Source: Borrelia parkeri (GTDB taxonomy: Bacteria; Spirochaetota; Spirochaetia; Borreliales; Borreliaceae). Taken from it: DNA of 30,161 nucleotides. Of this stretch, positions 7,536 to 15,839 are shown in pieces. The stretch spans positions 1 to 30,161 of the forward strand of contig NZ_CP073168.1 in NCBI RefSeq assembly GCF_023035815.1, in the 5' to 3' direction. Position 1 is the first letter of the stretch, and each line of letters opens with the position of its first letter. The notes below the pieces were generated by a model, which searched no databases, had not been told where the DNA came from, and saw only the letters and a list, made by a program, of their open reading frames with translations. Made by a program: the position numbers and the translations under genes.

Positions 7536-8814
7536 TTACATGATATCTAATGAATCATCACCCTTACCATCTCCTTTGTACTTATAAATATCAGATATAG
7601 CTGACTTACTTGAATAATCCATAATACTAAGTTTAGATGTAGCAAATAGCTCTATTAACGTAGTAATTCTAGTAAATTTATTACTTATAGGTTTTATCGG
7701 TGCAATCCTAAACTTATGATTCATACTTGATCTAAGTTTTAAAAAAGTTTGTGTTACATTTTCATGTCATGAGATATTATCTCTATCTTCAACATATAGT
7801 ATATGTACATTAAGATTTGTAAGTATAGTTTTAATTGTATTTAACATCTTAGGATCACCTGATGGTAACTTTTCTTGAAATATAAACGCATAATAACTTT
7901 GATCTACTCGCTCTAACACACAAATAGCTGTATTATCTCCTCCAATACTGTATGCAGGATCTAAATATGCTATTGGATTTACAAATTCATGTTCACTTGT
8001 AATATTAATATTGGTAAATATCGAATCACATGGCGCAACCCATTCTCCTAAAAGGACTTTAGCTTTATATGTTGGCATGTCCCTGTAAATCTCTTCTTGG
8101 GTTTTAATAAAATCCCTAGAAATTAAACCATTATCATATGTTGTAAAGTTATATGTAGAGTAAATTTTTGTGTTATCAATATAATCAGTTTTAAATAAAT
8201 GCTACAAGCTGTCAGGATTGGTATCAAAGATAATTGTTTTCATACCCACTCTAAGTCTCTTTAAACATTCTATTAATGTTTCCTTATTAAGAGTAGTTGC
8301 TTCATTAACGTAAATAAGTGCAGAATAAACACCTCTAAACCGCTCAAAATCACTTGCCTTATCTCCTCCATACAGACTAACTTTTAGAGAGTCTATTTTA
8401 AAATACGATGTATTAAAAATTTTTGGCTTAAAGGGGATCTTAAGCATGCTAGCAATCTTTTCAAACTCACCCACAACATTAATCTCTAATGATTTTTGTG
8501 AATTACCTATTATAAAATTATTGGTATTTTTTTCATACACATTCCTATTTGTAAGCAGTATTTTTAAGAACAGATAACATGCTAAAAAAGTTTTTTCACT
8601 TGCAATACCCCCACTTAAGATAATTTTACTTTGATTATTTCTTTCTATACTGCGTATTACTTCAAGTTGTTTTTTTAATTAAGTATTTACTTTCAAACCC
8701 TTTAAAATCAACTTCTACTTCTTTAGACTTAATATACTCTAATATATCAATACCAAATTCACGTTTATAATCCCTTTGCGTTTCTTTAAACATTGGTAAT
8801 TTATATATGTCCAT
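7536..8814 (-). pseudogene. Phage terminase large subunit, pseudogene
   Basis: The minus strand from ATG 8814 reads MDIYKLPMFKETQRDYKREF, then shifts frame at an A/T run near 8671-8677 into a frame containing SGGIASEKTFLACYLF, a Walker A-like loop in which Glu stands where Gly is usual (GxxxxGKT/S type). Next come RGVYSALIYVNEAT (Walker B-like) and FDTNPDSL. An in-frame TAG (8202-8204) follows, then the nuclease-like domain (YLDPAYSIGGDNTAICVLE). An in-frame TGA (7767-7769) comes next, then the C-terminus through KFRIAPIKPISNKF to a TAA at 7536. All parts align in order, so this was one gene of about 425 codons that packaged phage DNA. It begins 11 bases after the small-subunit gene. Confidence 0.88.
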
Positions 8815-8824
8815 TTCTTAATCT

Positions 8825-9370
8825 TTAAACTTGAAATTTAAAACGTGATTCTACATCTGTTGCTTTTAGCTTTTGCAGCATCTCATAATACAATTGCATT
8901 CTCTTAACTTCTCTTTCCTTTCTAAGTTGAAATAATTTAAGTGTTAAGTCTTCATTACTATTTTCTTCTTGTGAATGTTCACTCTCTTTAGAAAGACTTA
9001 TAATCTTAGATTCTATTTGGTCTATTTGATCATCATGGGTTTTAAGTTCCAACTCTACATACCTACTAAATAAATTTATAAACTCTATTCCTAGAAGACT
9101 ACAAGCCATACTAAACTGACTTTTAAGATCACGTGCTTGGGCCGTACTTTGCGATGCGTGAAGTAAGATATTAGTTAGAGTATCTTCATGAATAGTAAGG
9201 TTATTTTCCCTAACATACTCAGAATTGCCTTTAACCGATTCCCATTTGTGTCTCATCTTACTTACATTTGCTTTTGAGACACCCATTTCTTTTGCAATAC
9301 TAACATCATTAAGCTTACCTTCTTTAAAATATGCAAAATAATCATCAAATGATTTTTTTATCTTACTCAT
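8825..9370 (-). CDS. Putative terminase small subunit (DUF603-type)
   Basis: A 181-residue protein from ATG 9370 (an upstream GTG at 9382 is possible). Residues about 20-45 (DVSIAKEMGVSKANVSKMRH) form a helix-turn-helix of the kind terminase small subunits use to bind phage DNA. The C-terminal half is charged and probably coiled coil. It resembles the Borrelia cp32-prophage family I know as DUF603, encoded next to terminase large. It is intact although its partner is broken, so it can no longer serve packaging alone. It could still bind DNA. Confidence 0.7.
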   Translation of the reverse strand: MSKIKKSFDDYFAYFKEGKLNDVSIAKEMGVSKANVSKMRHKWESVKGNSEYVRENNLTIHEDTLTNILLHASQSTAQARDLKSQFSMACSLLGIEFINLFSRYVELELKTHDDQIDQIESKIISLSKESEHSQEENSNEDLTLKLFQLRKEREVKRMQLYYEMLQKLKATDVESRFKFQV

Positions 9371-9490
9371 ATTCTTTAACACAAATTAACCAATACGTTA
9401 ACAAAACTCATAATTAATTAACATAAACTCTATAACAAAAAATAAACTTTACAAAAACAATTAATAATATGTACTAGTAATAAAAGAATA

Positions 9491-9515
9491 ATATATAATA
9501 ACTTGTATTATATAT
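9491..9515. promoter_or_regulatory. AT-rich inverted repeat before lipoprotein gene
   Basis: ATATATAATA (9491-9500) and TATTATATAT (9506-9515) form a perfect 10-bp stem with a 5-base loop, containing TATAAT on both strands. It ends 11 bases before GAGGAG of the gene at 9541. It may be a -10 region, an operator or a leader hairpin; the sequence does not decide. Confidence 0.5.
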
Positions 9516-9540
9516 AAAAACTAAAAGAGGAGAATATTAT

Positions 9541-10614
9541 ATGAATAAATATATAAAATTAATAATACTTTATCACACAATACTTTTATACTGTTGCAGT
9601 GAATATAAATTGAATACAAGATCTAAACCCAGTAATCTATACAACACCCAAGTACCAAAAAAACCAACAACTGCAGTTCAAGGAAATAGAAATGTAGATG
9701 AATTAGATACTGCACATGAAATTGATAAATCTACACACAACGTCCAAATACCAAAAAAACCAACAACTGCGGTTCAAGGGAATAGAAATGTAGATGAATT
9801 AGATACTGCACATGAAATTGATAAATCTACACACAACGTCCAAATACCAAAAAAACCAACAACTGCGGTTCAAGGGAATAAAAATGTAGATGAATCAGAT
9901 ACTGCACACAAAACTGATACACCTACAATTTTTAGTTTAACTGCTGACGAAGAAACTAAATTTAATACTTTTGAACTTGCTTTGAATGCAATTATGACAA
10001 TCGATCAAAATATATTAGACTATCCAAAACAAGAGCTTATTTACGCAAAATTATATAGTCGATATGGCTACCCAAATGCATTTACTGAAGAAGGTTATAA
10101 ACGTGCAAGAGAACGTCTAGCAAAAACAAGGGTTCTCTACTCTGAACACGGTCAAGTTTATAAAAGAATAATAAATACATACACTAACCTGATGAAATGG
10201 ATTAAAGACAAACCTCAACAGAAACAAAAATTAGTAAAAGCTTTTGCCCCTGCTTATGATTTTTTAGAAACTAAAAGACAAGAAATTTCACCTTCCCAAA
10301 ATATTAATCAATATATAAGAAGTGCTATTAATTGGTATGGAAAATCTTATTGGAAAAAAGAAAGTGATATTTTTGATGTTAGCAAAAATGGTAGATATGG
10401 TCAAAATTCAGAAAACTGCATATATAAATTCTTTGAATCTATTATGCAGGCTTCTTTCTCATCTTCTGACACAAAGGAGAGTCCAAATGAAAGTCTAATT
10501 AATCAAATTGTACAGAAAATTACGTCATGTGGTCGTGCTAAAATAAATGGAAACCTCATACCCATACTCCGAGCATGGGGTAATGATATAGACAGTCTAC
10601 AATGTAGCAACTAA
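9541..10614 (+). CDS. Repeat-bearing surface lipoprotein, Mlp-like
   Basis: 357-residue predicted lipoprotein. The N-terminus (KLIILYHTILLYCC) is a signal peptide ending in a relaxed spirochaete lipobox, with Cys18 or Cys19 as acyl site. Residues about 38-130 hold three near-perfect 32-residue repeats (VQIPKKPTTAVQGNRNVDEL start). From about residue 135 the domain LTADEETKFNTFELALNAI followed by KAFAPAYDFLETKRQ looks like the Borrelia Mlp family, which is common on cp32-type prophages beside bdr genes; this match is from memory and moderate. GAGGAG lies 8 bases before the ATG. A strong hairpin follows at 10648. It reads opposite to the terminase genes, from a divergent region. Confidence 0.8.
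   Translation: MNKYIKLIILYHTILLYCCSEYKLNTRSKPSNLYNTQVPKKPTTAVQGNRNVDELDTAHEIDKSTHNVQIPKKPTTAVQGNRNVDELDTAHEIDKSTHNVQIPKKPTTAVQGNKNVDESDTAHKTDTPTIFSLTADEETKFNTFELALNAIMTIDQNILDYPKQELIYAKLYSRYGYPNAFTEEGYKRARERLAKTRVLYSEHGQVYKRIINTYTNLMKWIKDKPQQKQKLVKAFAPAYDFLETKRQEISPSQNINQYIRSAINWYGKSYWKKESDIFDVSKNGRYGQNSENCIYKFFESIMQASFSSSDTKESPNESLINQIVQKITSCGRAKINGNLIPILRAWGNDIDSLQCSN
9652..9939 (+). repeat. 96-bp tandem repeat, three units, in frame
   Basis: Units begin at 9652, 9748 and 9844. Units 1 and 2 differ by a few bases; the third diverges at its end. Because 96 is a multiple of three, copy-number change keeps the lipoprotein in frame. Confidence 0.9.
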
Positions 10615-10647
10615 AAGAACTACACATTATGAATAATTAGAATAAAA

Positions 10648-10680
10648 TTTTGCCTTACACATTTTTTGTGTAAGGCAAAA
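10648..10680. terminator. Strong hairpin terminator after the Mlp-like gene
   Basis: TTTTGCCTTACACA (10648-10661) pairs perfectly with TGTGTAAGGCAAAA (10667-10680), 5-base loop. It starts 34 bases after the stop at 10614. Confidence 0.8.
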
Positions 10681-11081
10681 CAAATGTTTAATCATAAAAA
10701 CAAAATAAATGAATAAAATAAATTAAACTGATTACAAAAATGATAAGTAGAATCAAAAAGTTAACTTGAGGTTAACTGATAGTAAGAAGTTAAAATTTAT
10801 TATACATAAACAAACCATTGTAACACGTTAACTTATTAAAAAAGATCATAAAGTATATGTAGAGTAAATAGTTTAGTATTTGTAAAATACAAGTTAAAGT
10901 AACTATTGAATAGTTGCTTAAGATAAAAAAAATAAATATTCTAGTTATACAAACCACCTTAAAGACAATATTTTATATACAATGATAAGCATATAAATTT
11001 GACTTTAAGAGTAAGTATTTGCTAATATTTTTATAACTAATTTTATCTATTTTTAATGTGTTTAGTTAACTTGTAAAGTAC
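10681..11081. other. Gap upstream of tyrosine recombinase with GTTAACTT repeats
   Basis: No coding potential seen. AGTTAAC(TTGAG)GTTAACT at 10759-10777 is a 7-bp inverted repeat. AGTTAACTTG recurs at 11064-11073 and a variant, CGTTAACTTA, at about 10825. These could be operator or recombinase arm sites. One copy of the 15-bp repeat flanking the recombinase gene lies at 11018-11032. Confidence 0.45.
11018..11032 (+). repeat. 15-bp direct repeat flanking recombinase, left copy
   Basis: TTTGCTAATATTTTT, identical to 11829-11843 on the other side of the recombinase gene. A candidate attachment-like or core site; chance in AT-rich DNA cannot be excluded. Confidence 0.5.
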
Positions 11082-11819
11082 ATGCAAAGAGAACATTTAA
11101 TTAATAAGTTAATAAAGGAAAATACACAATTACATGAAGAGATAAATTCCCTAAAACTCAATCTTAAAGATAAAAAGACTAAGCAAACAAAAAGTATTCC
11201 TATAAGGTTTTATCTTAACGATAAGATAATAAGATTAGTAAAACGCTGTATAGAAAAACTTCAAGAACAAGACCCAATCTCAGGATGGTTTGTACACTTA
11301 CTCTCAATTACTGGTTGTAGGGGTGTTGAAATGCAAAATGTAAAACTTACTGACATATATCAAGAGACAAGCAGTAATGGTGAAGTATTTTATTCTATTC
11401 GTGTTAATGTAGTTAAAAAACGTAGCAATATCTGTATAAGAGAAGTAGTTATTAGTAAGTTTGAATTTGATGCTATTATGAGGGCACATAAAAAATATTT
11501 TAACCCTAAAGGTAGAGACAGTAGGCGTACTTATCTATTTCAAAAAAGTAAATTCAAATTCCGTGACAATAAAATTAACATAACTGAAATTTCAAAACAG
11601 TTTAAGGAACTACTCATTAAAGCAGGATTTAAACATCGCAAATCTCTACATATACTCCGTAATATATTTATAGCATCACTTAAAGCTAAAGAATATAATT
11701 CATTTGAAATTAAAGAGCTTATGAAATACTCATCTACTTCTGAGATTGATAATGTTTATAGACTCTCAAGTGCAAGTAAAATACAGGCTTACAAAGATAT
11801 TAAAACTAGCTTGAAATAA
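11082..11819 (+). CDS. Tyrosine recombinase (phage integrase family)
   Basis: 245-residue site-specific recombinase that would cut and rejoin DNA at paired core sites through a 3'-phosphotyrosine. Residues 1-35 are a charged, probably coiled-coil N-terminus. The catalytic domain shows Arg80 in ITGCRGVE, Lys112/113 in VVKKRS, the box HILRN (His190, Arg193) and a candidate nucleophile Tyr226 in DNVYRLSS. This is the R-K-HxxR-Y set in the right order and spacing. The N-terminal core-binding domain is short compared with lambda Int or XerC, as in several Borrelia plasmid integrases. ATG 11082 has no clear Shine-Dalgarno. It is distinct from the telomere resolvase, which is larger and normally encoded elsewhere. 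Confidence 0.85.
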   Translation: MQREHLINKLIKENTQLHEEINSLKLNLKDKKTKQTKSIPIRFYLNDKIIRLVKRCIEKLQEQDPISGWFVHLLSITGCRGVEMQNVKLTDIYQETSSNGEVFYSIRVNVVKKRSNICIREVVISKFEFDAIMRAHKKYFNPKGRDSRRTYLFQKSKFKFRDNKINITEISKQFKELLIKAGFKHRKSLHILRNIFIASLKAKEYNSFEIKELMKYSSTSEIDNVYRLSSASKIQAYKDIKTSLK

Positions 11820-11828
11820 CTTTAAATT

Positions 11829-11843
11829 TTTGCTAATATTTTT
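11829..11843 (+). repeat. 15-bp direct repeat flanking recombinase, right copy
   Basis: Identical to 11018-11032; begins 10 bases after the recombinase stop codon. Confidence 0.5.
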
Positions 11844-11892
11844 CATACACCTAAGATACTATTTTCCCACTTCAAAAATTTTACCAACTTCA

Positions 11893-11928
11893 AAATAAAT
11901 ACCTAATTTTATCTTTAGGTATTTATTT
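11893..11928. terminator. Bidirectional hairpin between convergent genes
   Basis: AAATAAATACCTAA (11893-11906) pairs with TTAGGTATTTATTT (11915-11928), 14 bp with an 8-base loop. It lies between the recombinase (+) and the methyltransferase pseudogene (-), and both sides are A/T rich as for a two-way terminator. Confidence 0.75.
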
Positions 11929-12038
11929 ACAAAAAAATATTTGTTAAGCCTTTGTTTTTGATAATTCTTTAGTTTATAATATATATATTCTTTAAACTAA
12001 AATTTCATTCTGCAGGGAAAAAAGACTCTAGAAAAGTT

Positions 12039-12055
12039 TAGAGACCCTGTCTCTA
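12039..12055 (-). terminator. Short hairpin after methyltransferase pseudogene
   Basis: TAGAGAC (12039-12045) and GTCTCTA (12049-12055) with a 3-base loop, 10 bases past the minus-strand stop at 12065. A T-rich stretch follows on the minus strand. A second stem, TTTAGTTTA/TAAACTAAA, lies at 11968-12001. Confidence 0.5.
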
Positions 12056-12064
12056 TATACAAAT

Positions 12065-12883
12065 TTACGCTTGCATTCTAAACATTTCCTTTTGAATATA
12101 ACTATTATCACGGAAATCCATACTTGTCTTATTAGTTTTGTATGAAGTAGCTAGTATCTCATGTTTAGTTTGCTTGAAAATACTTGCTACACCAGTTGAT
12201 CGTGCTGCATAGTTTACGAAAAGATTATGCTTTAAGAAAAGCTCAACTACACTTAAATCATCAAATTCACTTATTGCAAACTGTAAGTTATATCTCTTCA
12301 TCTCTATAATAAGTCTCTCTAGAGAATCTAAATTCCATCCACGATTATCAGCAAGATTTCCACGTGAAATTGAATATGGAGGGTCAAGATATACAAATGT
12401 TGAGCTTACCTTCTCTCGCCTAGGTAGTGCTGCTAAAAATTTAAAGATATCACGTGACGTAAATATTGCATTATCAAGCATCTCTTTAAATCTAGATTTA
12501 TAAGTTTGAAGGGTACTTAAAAACAATCTCTTAGCATTAAGTTCGATTTAACTTCATAGCTACACCGGATGAAGCATAAAGTGAATATAAACATCTAAGC
12601 ACCATGTATTCGATTTTGTCCAGGTTCTCATTAATAATGCTATCATAAATAATTGCATCTCTTACACACTTGTAGAGCAACTCGGGGTCTTGTCTTAAGA
12701 TATAAAAAAACTTATATATAAATTTAGAATTATCATTAAGTACATTGTAATGGACTAATGGCTTTGCAAAAAATACACTCCTGTACCAAAAAATCCTTCA
12801 ATATACTGGGTATGCCTAGGAAAAAGACTTATAATATCAGCACTATAAAGGTATTTACTTCCTTCTCTACTTAGTAGTTTCAA
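12065..12883 (-). pseudogene. D12-class N6-adenine DNA methyltransferase, frameshifted
   Basis: The minus strand reads KLLSREGSKYLYSADIISLF then GFFGTGVYF (SAM-binding motif I of Dam/D12 enzymes), shifts frame in an A/T6 run near 12768-12773, continues KPLVHYNVLNDNSKFIYKFF, shifts again near 12545, and ends with the catalytic DPPY motif (FVYLDPPYSISRG) and C-terminus. All D12 blocks are in order, so one gene of about 270 codons has been broken by two indels. It would have methylated adenine in a short target. Translation would start at TTG 12883, overlapping the TGA of the gene before it (TTGA). Sequencing error in homopolymers is an alternative for the first shift. Confidence 0.85.
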
Positions 12884-13296
12884 TATTTCTTAAATATTCT
12901 CCTTGATATAATTTCATATTCAACACCCCGATCCTTAAGTGTAAGTGAATCATAAAGCACAGATGACTCATTAGTTGCTATAAAATAATATCCTGGTGTA
13001 TTTTTAATCTTAACTTCACTTATCTCAAATTCTCCATCTAAACATCTGTAAGCAGAGCCCTCCCACCTCACACTTGTACTTATACCAAAATTTTGAAATA
13101 TACCGATTGGTGCTAAAATATAACAATTATTTCTCATATATCCTAACTTAACAAAGTTATGATAATTCTTATTTATATCAAGAACACTAAACTGCAACTT
13201 TTTATACTTTTCTATGTAATAATGAAGAGATAAAAAGTAACATCCCCATTGACGTACTGCTGAAATTAAATTTGGATGATTTTGTGTTATTTTCAT
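12880..13296 (-). CDS. Conserved Borrelia plasmid protein (DUF261-like)
   Basis: 138-residue soluble protein with N-terminal NHPNLISAVRQWGCYFLSL and a mid segment ILAPIGIFQNFGI. It resembles the Borrelia family I know as DUF261, of unknown function; the assignment is from memory. TGGAGG lies 7 bases before ATG 13296, within 13 bases of the preceding gene's stop. Its stop overlaps the start of the methyltransferase, so the two were translationally coupled. Confidence 0.7.
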   Translation of the reverse strand: MKITQNHPNLISAVRQWGCYFLSLHYYIEKYKKLQFSVLDINKNYHNFVKLGYMRNNCYILAPIGIFQNFGISTSVRWEGSAYRCLDGEFEISEVKIKNTPGYYFIATNESSVLYDSLTLKDRGVEYEIISRRIFKKY

Positions 13297-13308
13297 CTTT
13301 AACCTCCA

Positions 13309-13650
13309 TTAAATCTCTAAGTCTGGATCCTCAAGAAGACACTCTACACTACTATCATAAAAGTTTAGAATTTGATCTACAAATATAGAAATATTAAAGA
13401 ACCTAGCTACAAATATACTCCTCTTGTTAATCTTAAGTATCCCATATCTTGAAGCAAAGTCAGGACTCTTTTTGCAAATTCCTAAAAACACATCTAAACA
13501 TAACTTAGCATTCCCAATAGTAAGCCCTTCTCTGCAAAGTCTTTCAAATAGCATCTCACCTTGTCTGTCTTTCCTACAAAGTAAAACTTCTTCAAAATCA
13601 TATTTAGATCCCATCATCTTTGATATAAGGTCTCTTTTTGATACTACCAC
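13309..13650 (-). CDS. Hypothetical protein, 113 aa
   Basis: Starts at GTG 13650, preceded by AAGGAGG at 6-base spacing. It is a small, mostly helical protein without signal peptide or membrane segment (MVVSKRDLISKMMGSKYDFE start). I do not recognise the family. It lies between SSB and the DUF261-like gene in the same operon, so a role in DNA metabolism is a reasonable guess only. Confidence 0.7.
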   Translation of the reverse strand: MVVSKRDLISKMMGSKYDFEEVLLCRKDRQGEMLFERLCREGLTIGNAKLCLDVFLGICKKSPDFASRYGILKINKRSIFVARFFNISIFVDQILNFYDSSVECLLEDPDLEI

Positions 13651-13689
13651 CCCATACCTCCTTAACTTTTAATTTACCTTATATAACTA

Positions 13690-14103
13690 CTAAAAAGGAA
13701 TATCTTCATAAAACCCATCTTGAGACTGAGAATCATTAGTCTTTTGTGTTTTAACAGATGAGTTTAAGATTTGGATATCATTTACCAAAATACTGTATTT
13801 ACTCTTACCCTCACCTGTACGCTTGTCATGCCAATTCTCACAGACAAGGGATCCACTAAGTACAACTTGAACCCCTCGTTTAAGCAAAAAAGTCAGGCTT
13901 TCGGCTCTAGAGCCAAAAATCACACAGTCAAAAAATTGTGCTTGTCTCTCCCACGAACTACTCCTCCTAACACCTCTATTATTAGCCAGAGTAAATTTTA
14001 ATATAGGAAGACTATTACTAGTATAATTAAGCTCACAGTCTCTTGTTAAACGACCAGACATATTTAACGAATTAATATCAAACACCAGAACTCTCCTCAT
14101 CAT
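13690..14103 (-). CDS. ssb: Single-stranded DNA-binding protein
   Basis: 137-residue SSB with one OB fold: DINSLNMSGRLTRDCELNY (strands 1-2), ILKFTLANNRGVRR, FFDCVIFGSRAESL, KRGVQVVLSGSLVCENW and the closing strand YSILVNDIQIL. The C-terminus ends in acidic EDIPF, the classic tip that docks recombination and replication enzymes. As a second, plasmid-borne SSB it is typical of phage recombination operons. Its start overlaps the end of the small membrane protein gene (14078), consistent with coupling. The exonuclease lies two genes upstream. Confidence 0.92.
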   Translation of the reverse strand: MMRRVLVFDINSLNMSGRLTRDCELNYTSNSLPILKFTLANNRGVRRSSSWERQAQFFDCVIFGSRAESLTFLLKRGVQVVLSGSLVCENWHDKRTGEGKSKYSILVNDIQILNSSVKTQKTNDSQSQDGFYEDIPF

Positions 14104-14308
14104 AAATCCTACTTAAAGCATCCATACGTCTTAAATCACAATCAAGTCTTCTCATATTTTCTAAAAATTCTCGTCTTGCATAATAATCATGAATGAGCTT
14201 CTCTATACTTCGCATGCAAAACTTACATAAAAATCTTAAAGCCTTATAAGTAATTACCAAAAATAAAACCATAAATATAAACCTCATAAAAGTACCCTTA
14301 AACAGCAT
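14078..14308 (-). CDS. Small membrane protein, 76 aa
   Basis: One transmembrane helix near the N-terminus (FIFMVLFLVITYKALRFL, about residues 10-28) and a charged cytoplasmic-type tail. It overlaps the exonuclease stop and the ssb start, so it is embedded in the operon. The start may instead be ATG 14287, which follows AAGGGT. Function unknown. Confidence 0.65.
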   Translation of the reverse strand: MLFKGTFMRFIFMVLFLVITYKALRFLCKFCMRSIEKLIHDYYARREFLENMRRLDCDLRRMDALSRIYDEESSGV

Positions 14309-15655
14309 TTAAAATAGGAGTAGACCAATCATTAACTACATTTGAATTACTACTAAAGGTAAAATCCATAACAGAGCTTAAAAACTTAAATCTATCCTTA
14401 ATAGCTCTCCTACTCATATCTAAATGGAATAGATTCCCATCAAAGTCATAATTTATATGTTCATTTAAAGAAAATTCTTTCATCAGAGCATCTATTTGAA
14501 ATTTAAGTTTATCTTTAATAGGTTTTGTTAACCTAGACAACTCTAACGCATGAGCCTTTTTAGTTGTCTCTTCTACCTTGTCAATTTCAGATTGCAATGC
14601 AATAATCTTTTCAAGATGTCTCTTCAAATTCAAATTTTCGTCTTCATCAATCTCAAGATGACTTGATTTTATAAATTCTAAAAAATCAAACTTGAAATCC
14701 ATATCACACAACTCTTGATACACAAAGCTATTCTTTAAAAAATCTTCAATAATAACACTCAGCTCGTCTAAATCAATATTTTCAATATCAATATCACTAT
14801 TTGATTTTAAAGATTTGGCAATATTATTTACTTCTCTCTCCAATCTTGAAACCTCAGTCATTACAGCACTAATAAAATTATCATCCTTATTAATTACACA
14901 GTTGATAGCCTCATTACCTATGATAATAAATAAATTTCCCCTATCTAAACCTGTACATAATAGCTGCATTTGTACTTGAACATAATACTTGAAGAAATAT
15001 TTATCTTCTAAAAAATTACCGGTTCTGTTGTATTTACAAGCTGCACTTTTTAAGTAAAGATTATCACTAAATTTGATCTCAAGTAACTCTGCTTCTCCCG
15101 CGCTACTTACAAACCATCCATCAATTGTTGAACCAACTAATGTCTCACGGCCCTTAAATTTTTTAAAATAATTATATTTGTCAACACCGTTTGCATATTT
15201 GTTTTTTGTAACACTTCAATATTGCCTGAATGCATACGAACAAATTCATCAAATCCTAAAGACTCTAGTATCTTCCCCTTTATCATGCTTAAATTATCTT
15301 CAAATGGTATTTCCCTTCCTATAGCTTTAAGTATTCGCTCTCGCATTAATTTTTCTAAAGAATCAGCTCCAATAAACATACTTCCAACTTCACTTGCTCC
15401 CATACGCTTTAATGCTTCTCTTTGCATACTAAAATCAACCTTACTATTAAACTTAAAACATTCATCTCTTCCAATTTTTGGTAACTTACGTCTTATCTTA
15501 TTTATTTTACTTACTTGTTTTTGTTTACCTTTAAGATTTTCTTGAATTTGATATGCAAAAGATTCAAATCCTTCAAACACCATCTGCCTGTACAAACCAA
15601 ATTGTTGCATCCCCACCTCTGCTCTTTGTTCATTTATTTTTGTCATATTTATCAT
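14298..15655 (-). pseudogene. YqaJ-type viral recombinase / exonuclease (DUF244-like), frameshifted
   Basis: Related to lambda exonuclease-fold nucleases that degrade one strand from DNA ends to give single strands for annealing. From ATG 15655 (AGGAG at 6 bases) the first part holds GASEVGSMFIGADSLEKLM and the GKILE segment. After a one-base shift near 15215-15230 the other frame reads KNKYANGVDKYNYF, then the metal-binding core IDGWF (Asp codon 15122-15120) and LLEIKFS (E-x-K at 15081-15073), then YYVQVQMQLLCTG. These are the D, ExK and Q motifs of the YqaJ family in order. The C-terminal 200 residues are helical. Apart from the shift the gene is whole, so it may be a recent mutation, a sequencing error or programmed slippage; there is no obvious slippery heptamer with pseudoknot. 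Confidence 0.85.
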
Positions 15656-15839
15656 ATTAAACTCCTACTTTATGAATTACTAGAAACAAATATATAGCAA
15701 AAATTGTTTTTGTCAAAACTTTTGTTATATTATTTTTGTTAAATTCTACAAAAATATATTTTCATTATAAATGGGTTTACTTTTTAACGTATATTGCACT
15801 ATCATGGTTAGTAGTAAATTCATAAAATAGGAGATTTAA
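15656..15839. other. Divergent intergenic region, candidate replication origin
   Basis: This 184-bp AT-rich region separates the minus-strand operon from the plus-strand replication block. It holds repeated TTTTTGT/TTTTGTTA motifs (15695-15745). Gene orientation and strand composition switch here. In Borrelia plasmids the replication functions map to the PF57/62 gene and its flanks, so the origin is placed here by inference. Confidence 0.5.
15689..15716 (-). promoter_or_regulatory. Promoter of the exonuclease–SSB operon
   Basis: On the minus strand TTGACA (15716-15711) and TATATT (15694-15689) are 16 bases apart, a good sigma-70 promoter 34 bases before ATG 15655. From the -10 to the start codon, the leader nearly matches that of the annealing-protein gene at 19358. 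Confidence 0.75.
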
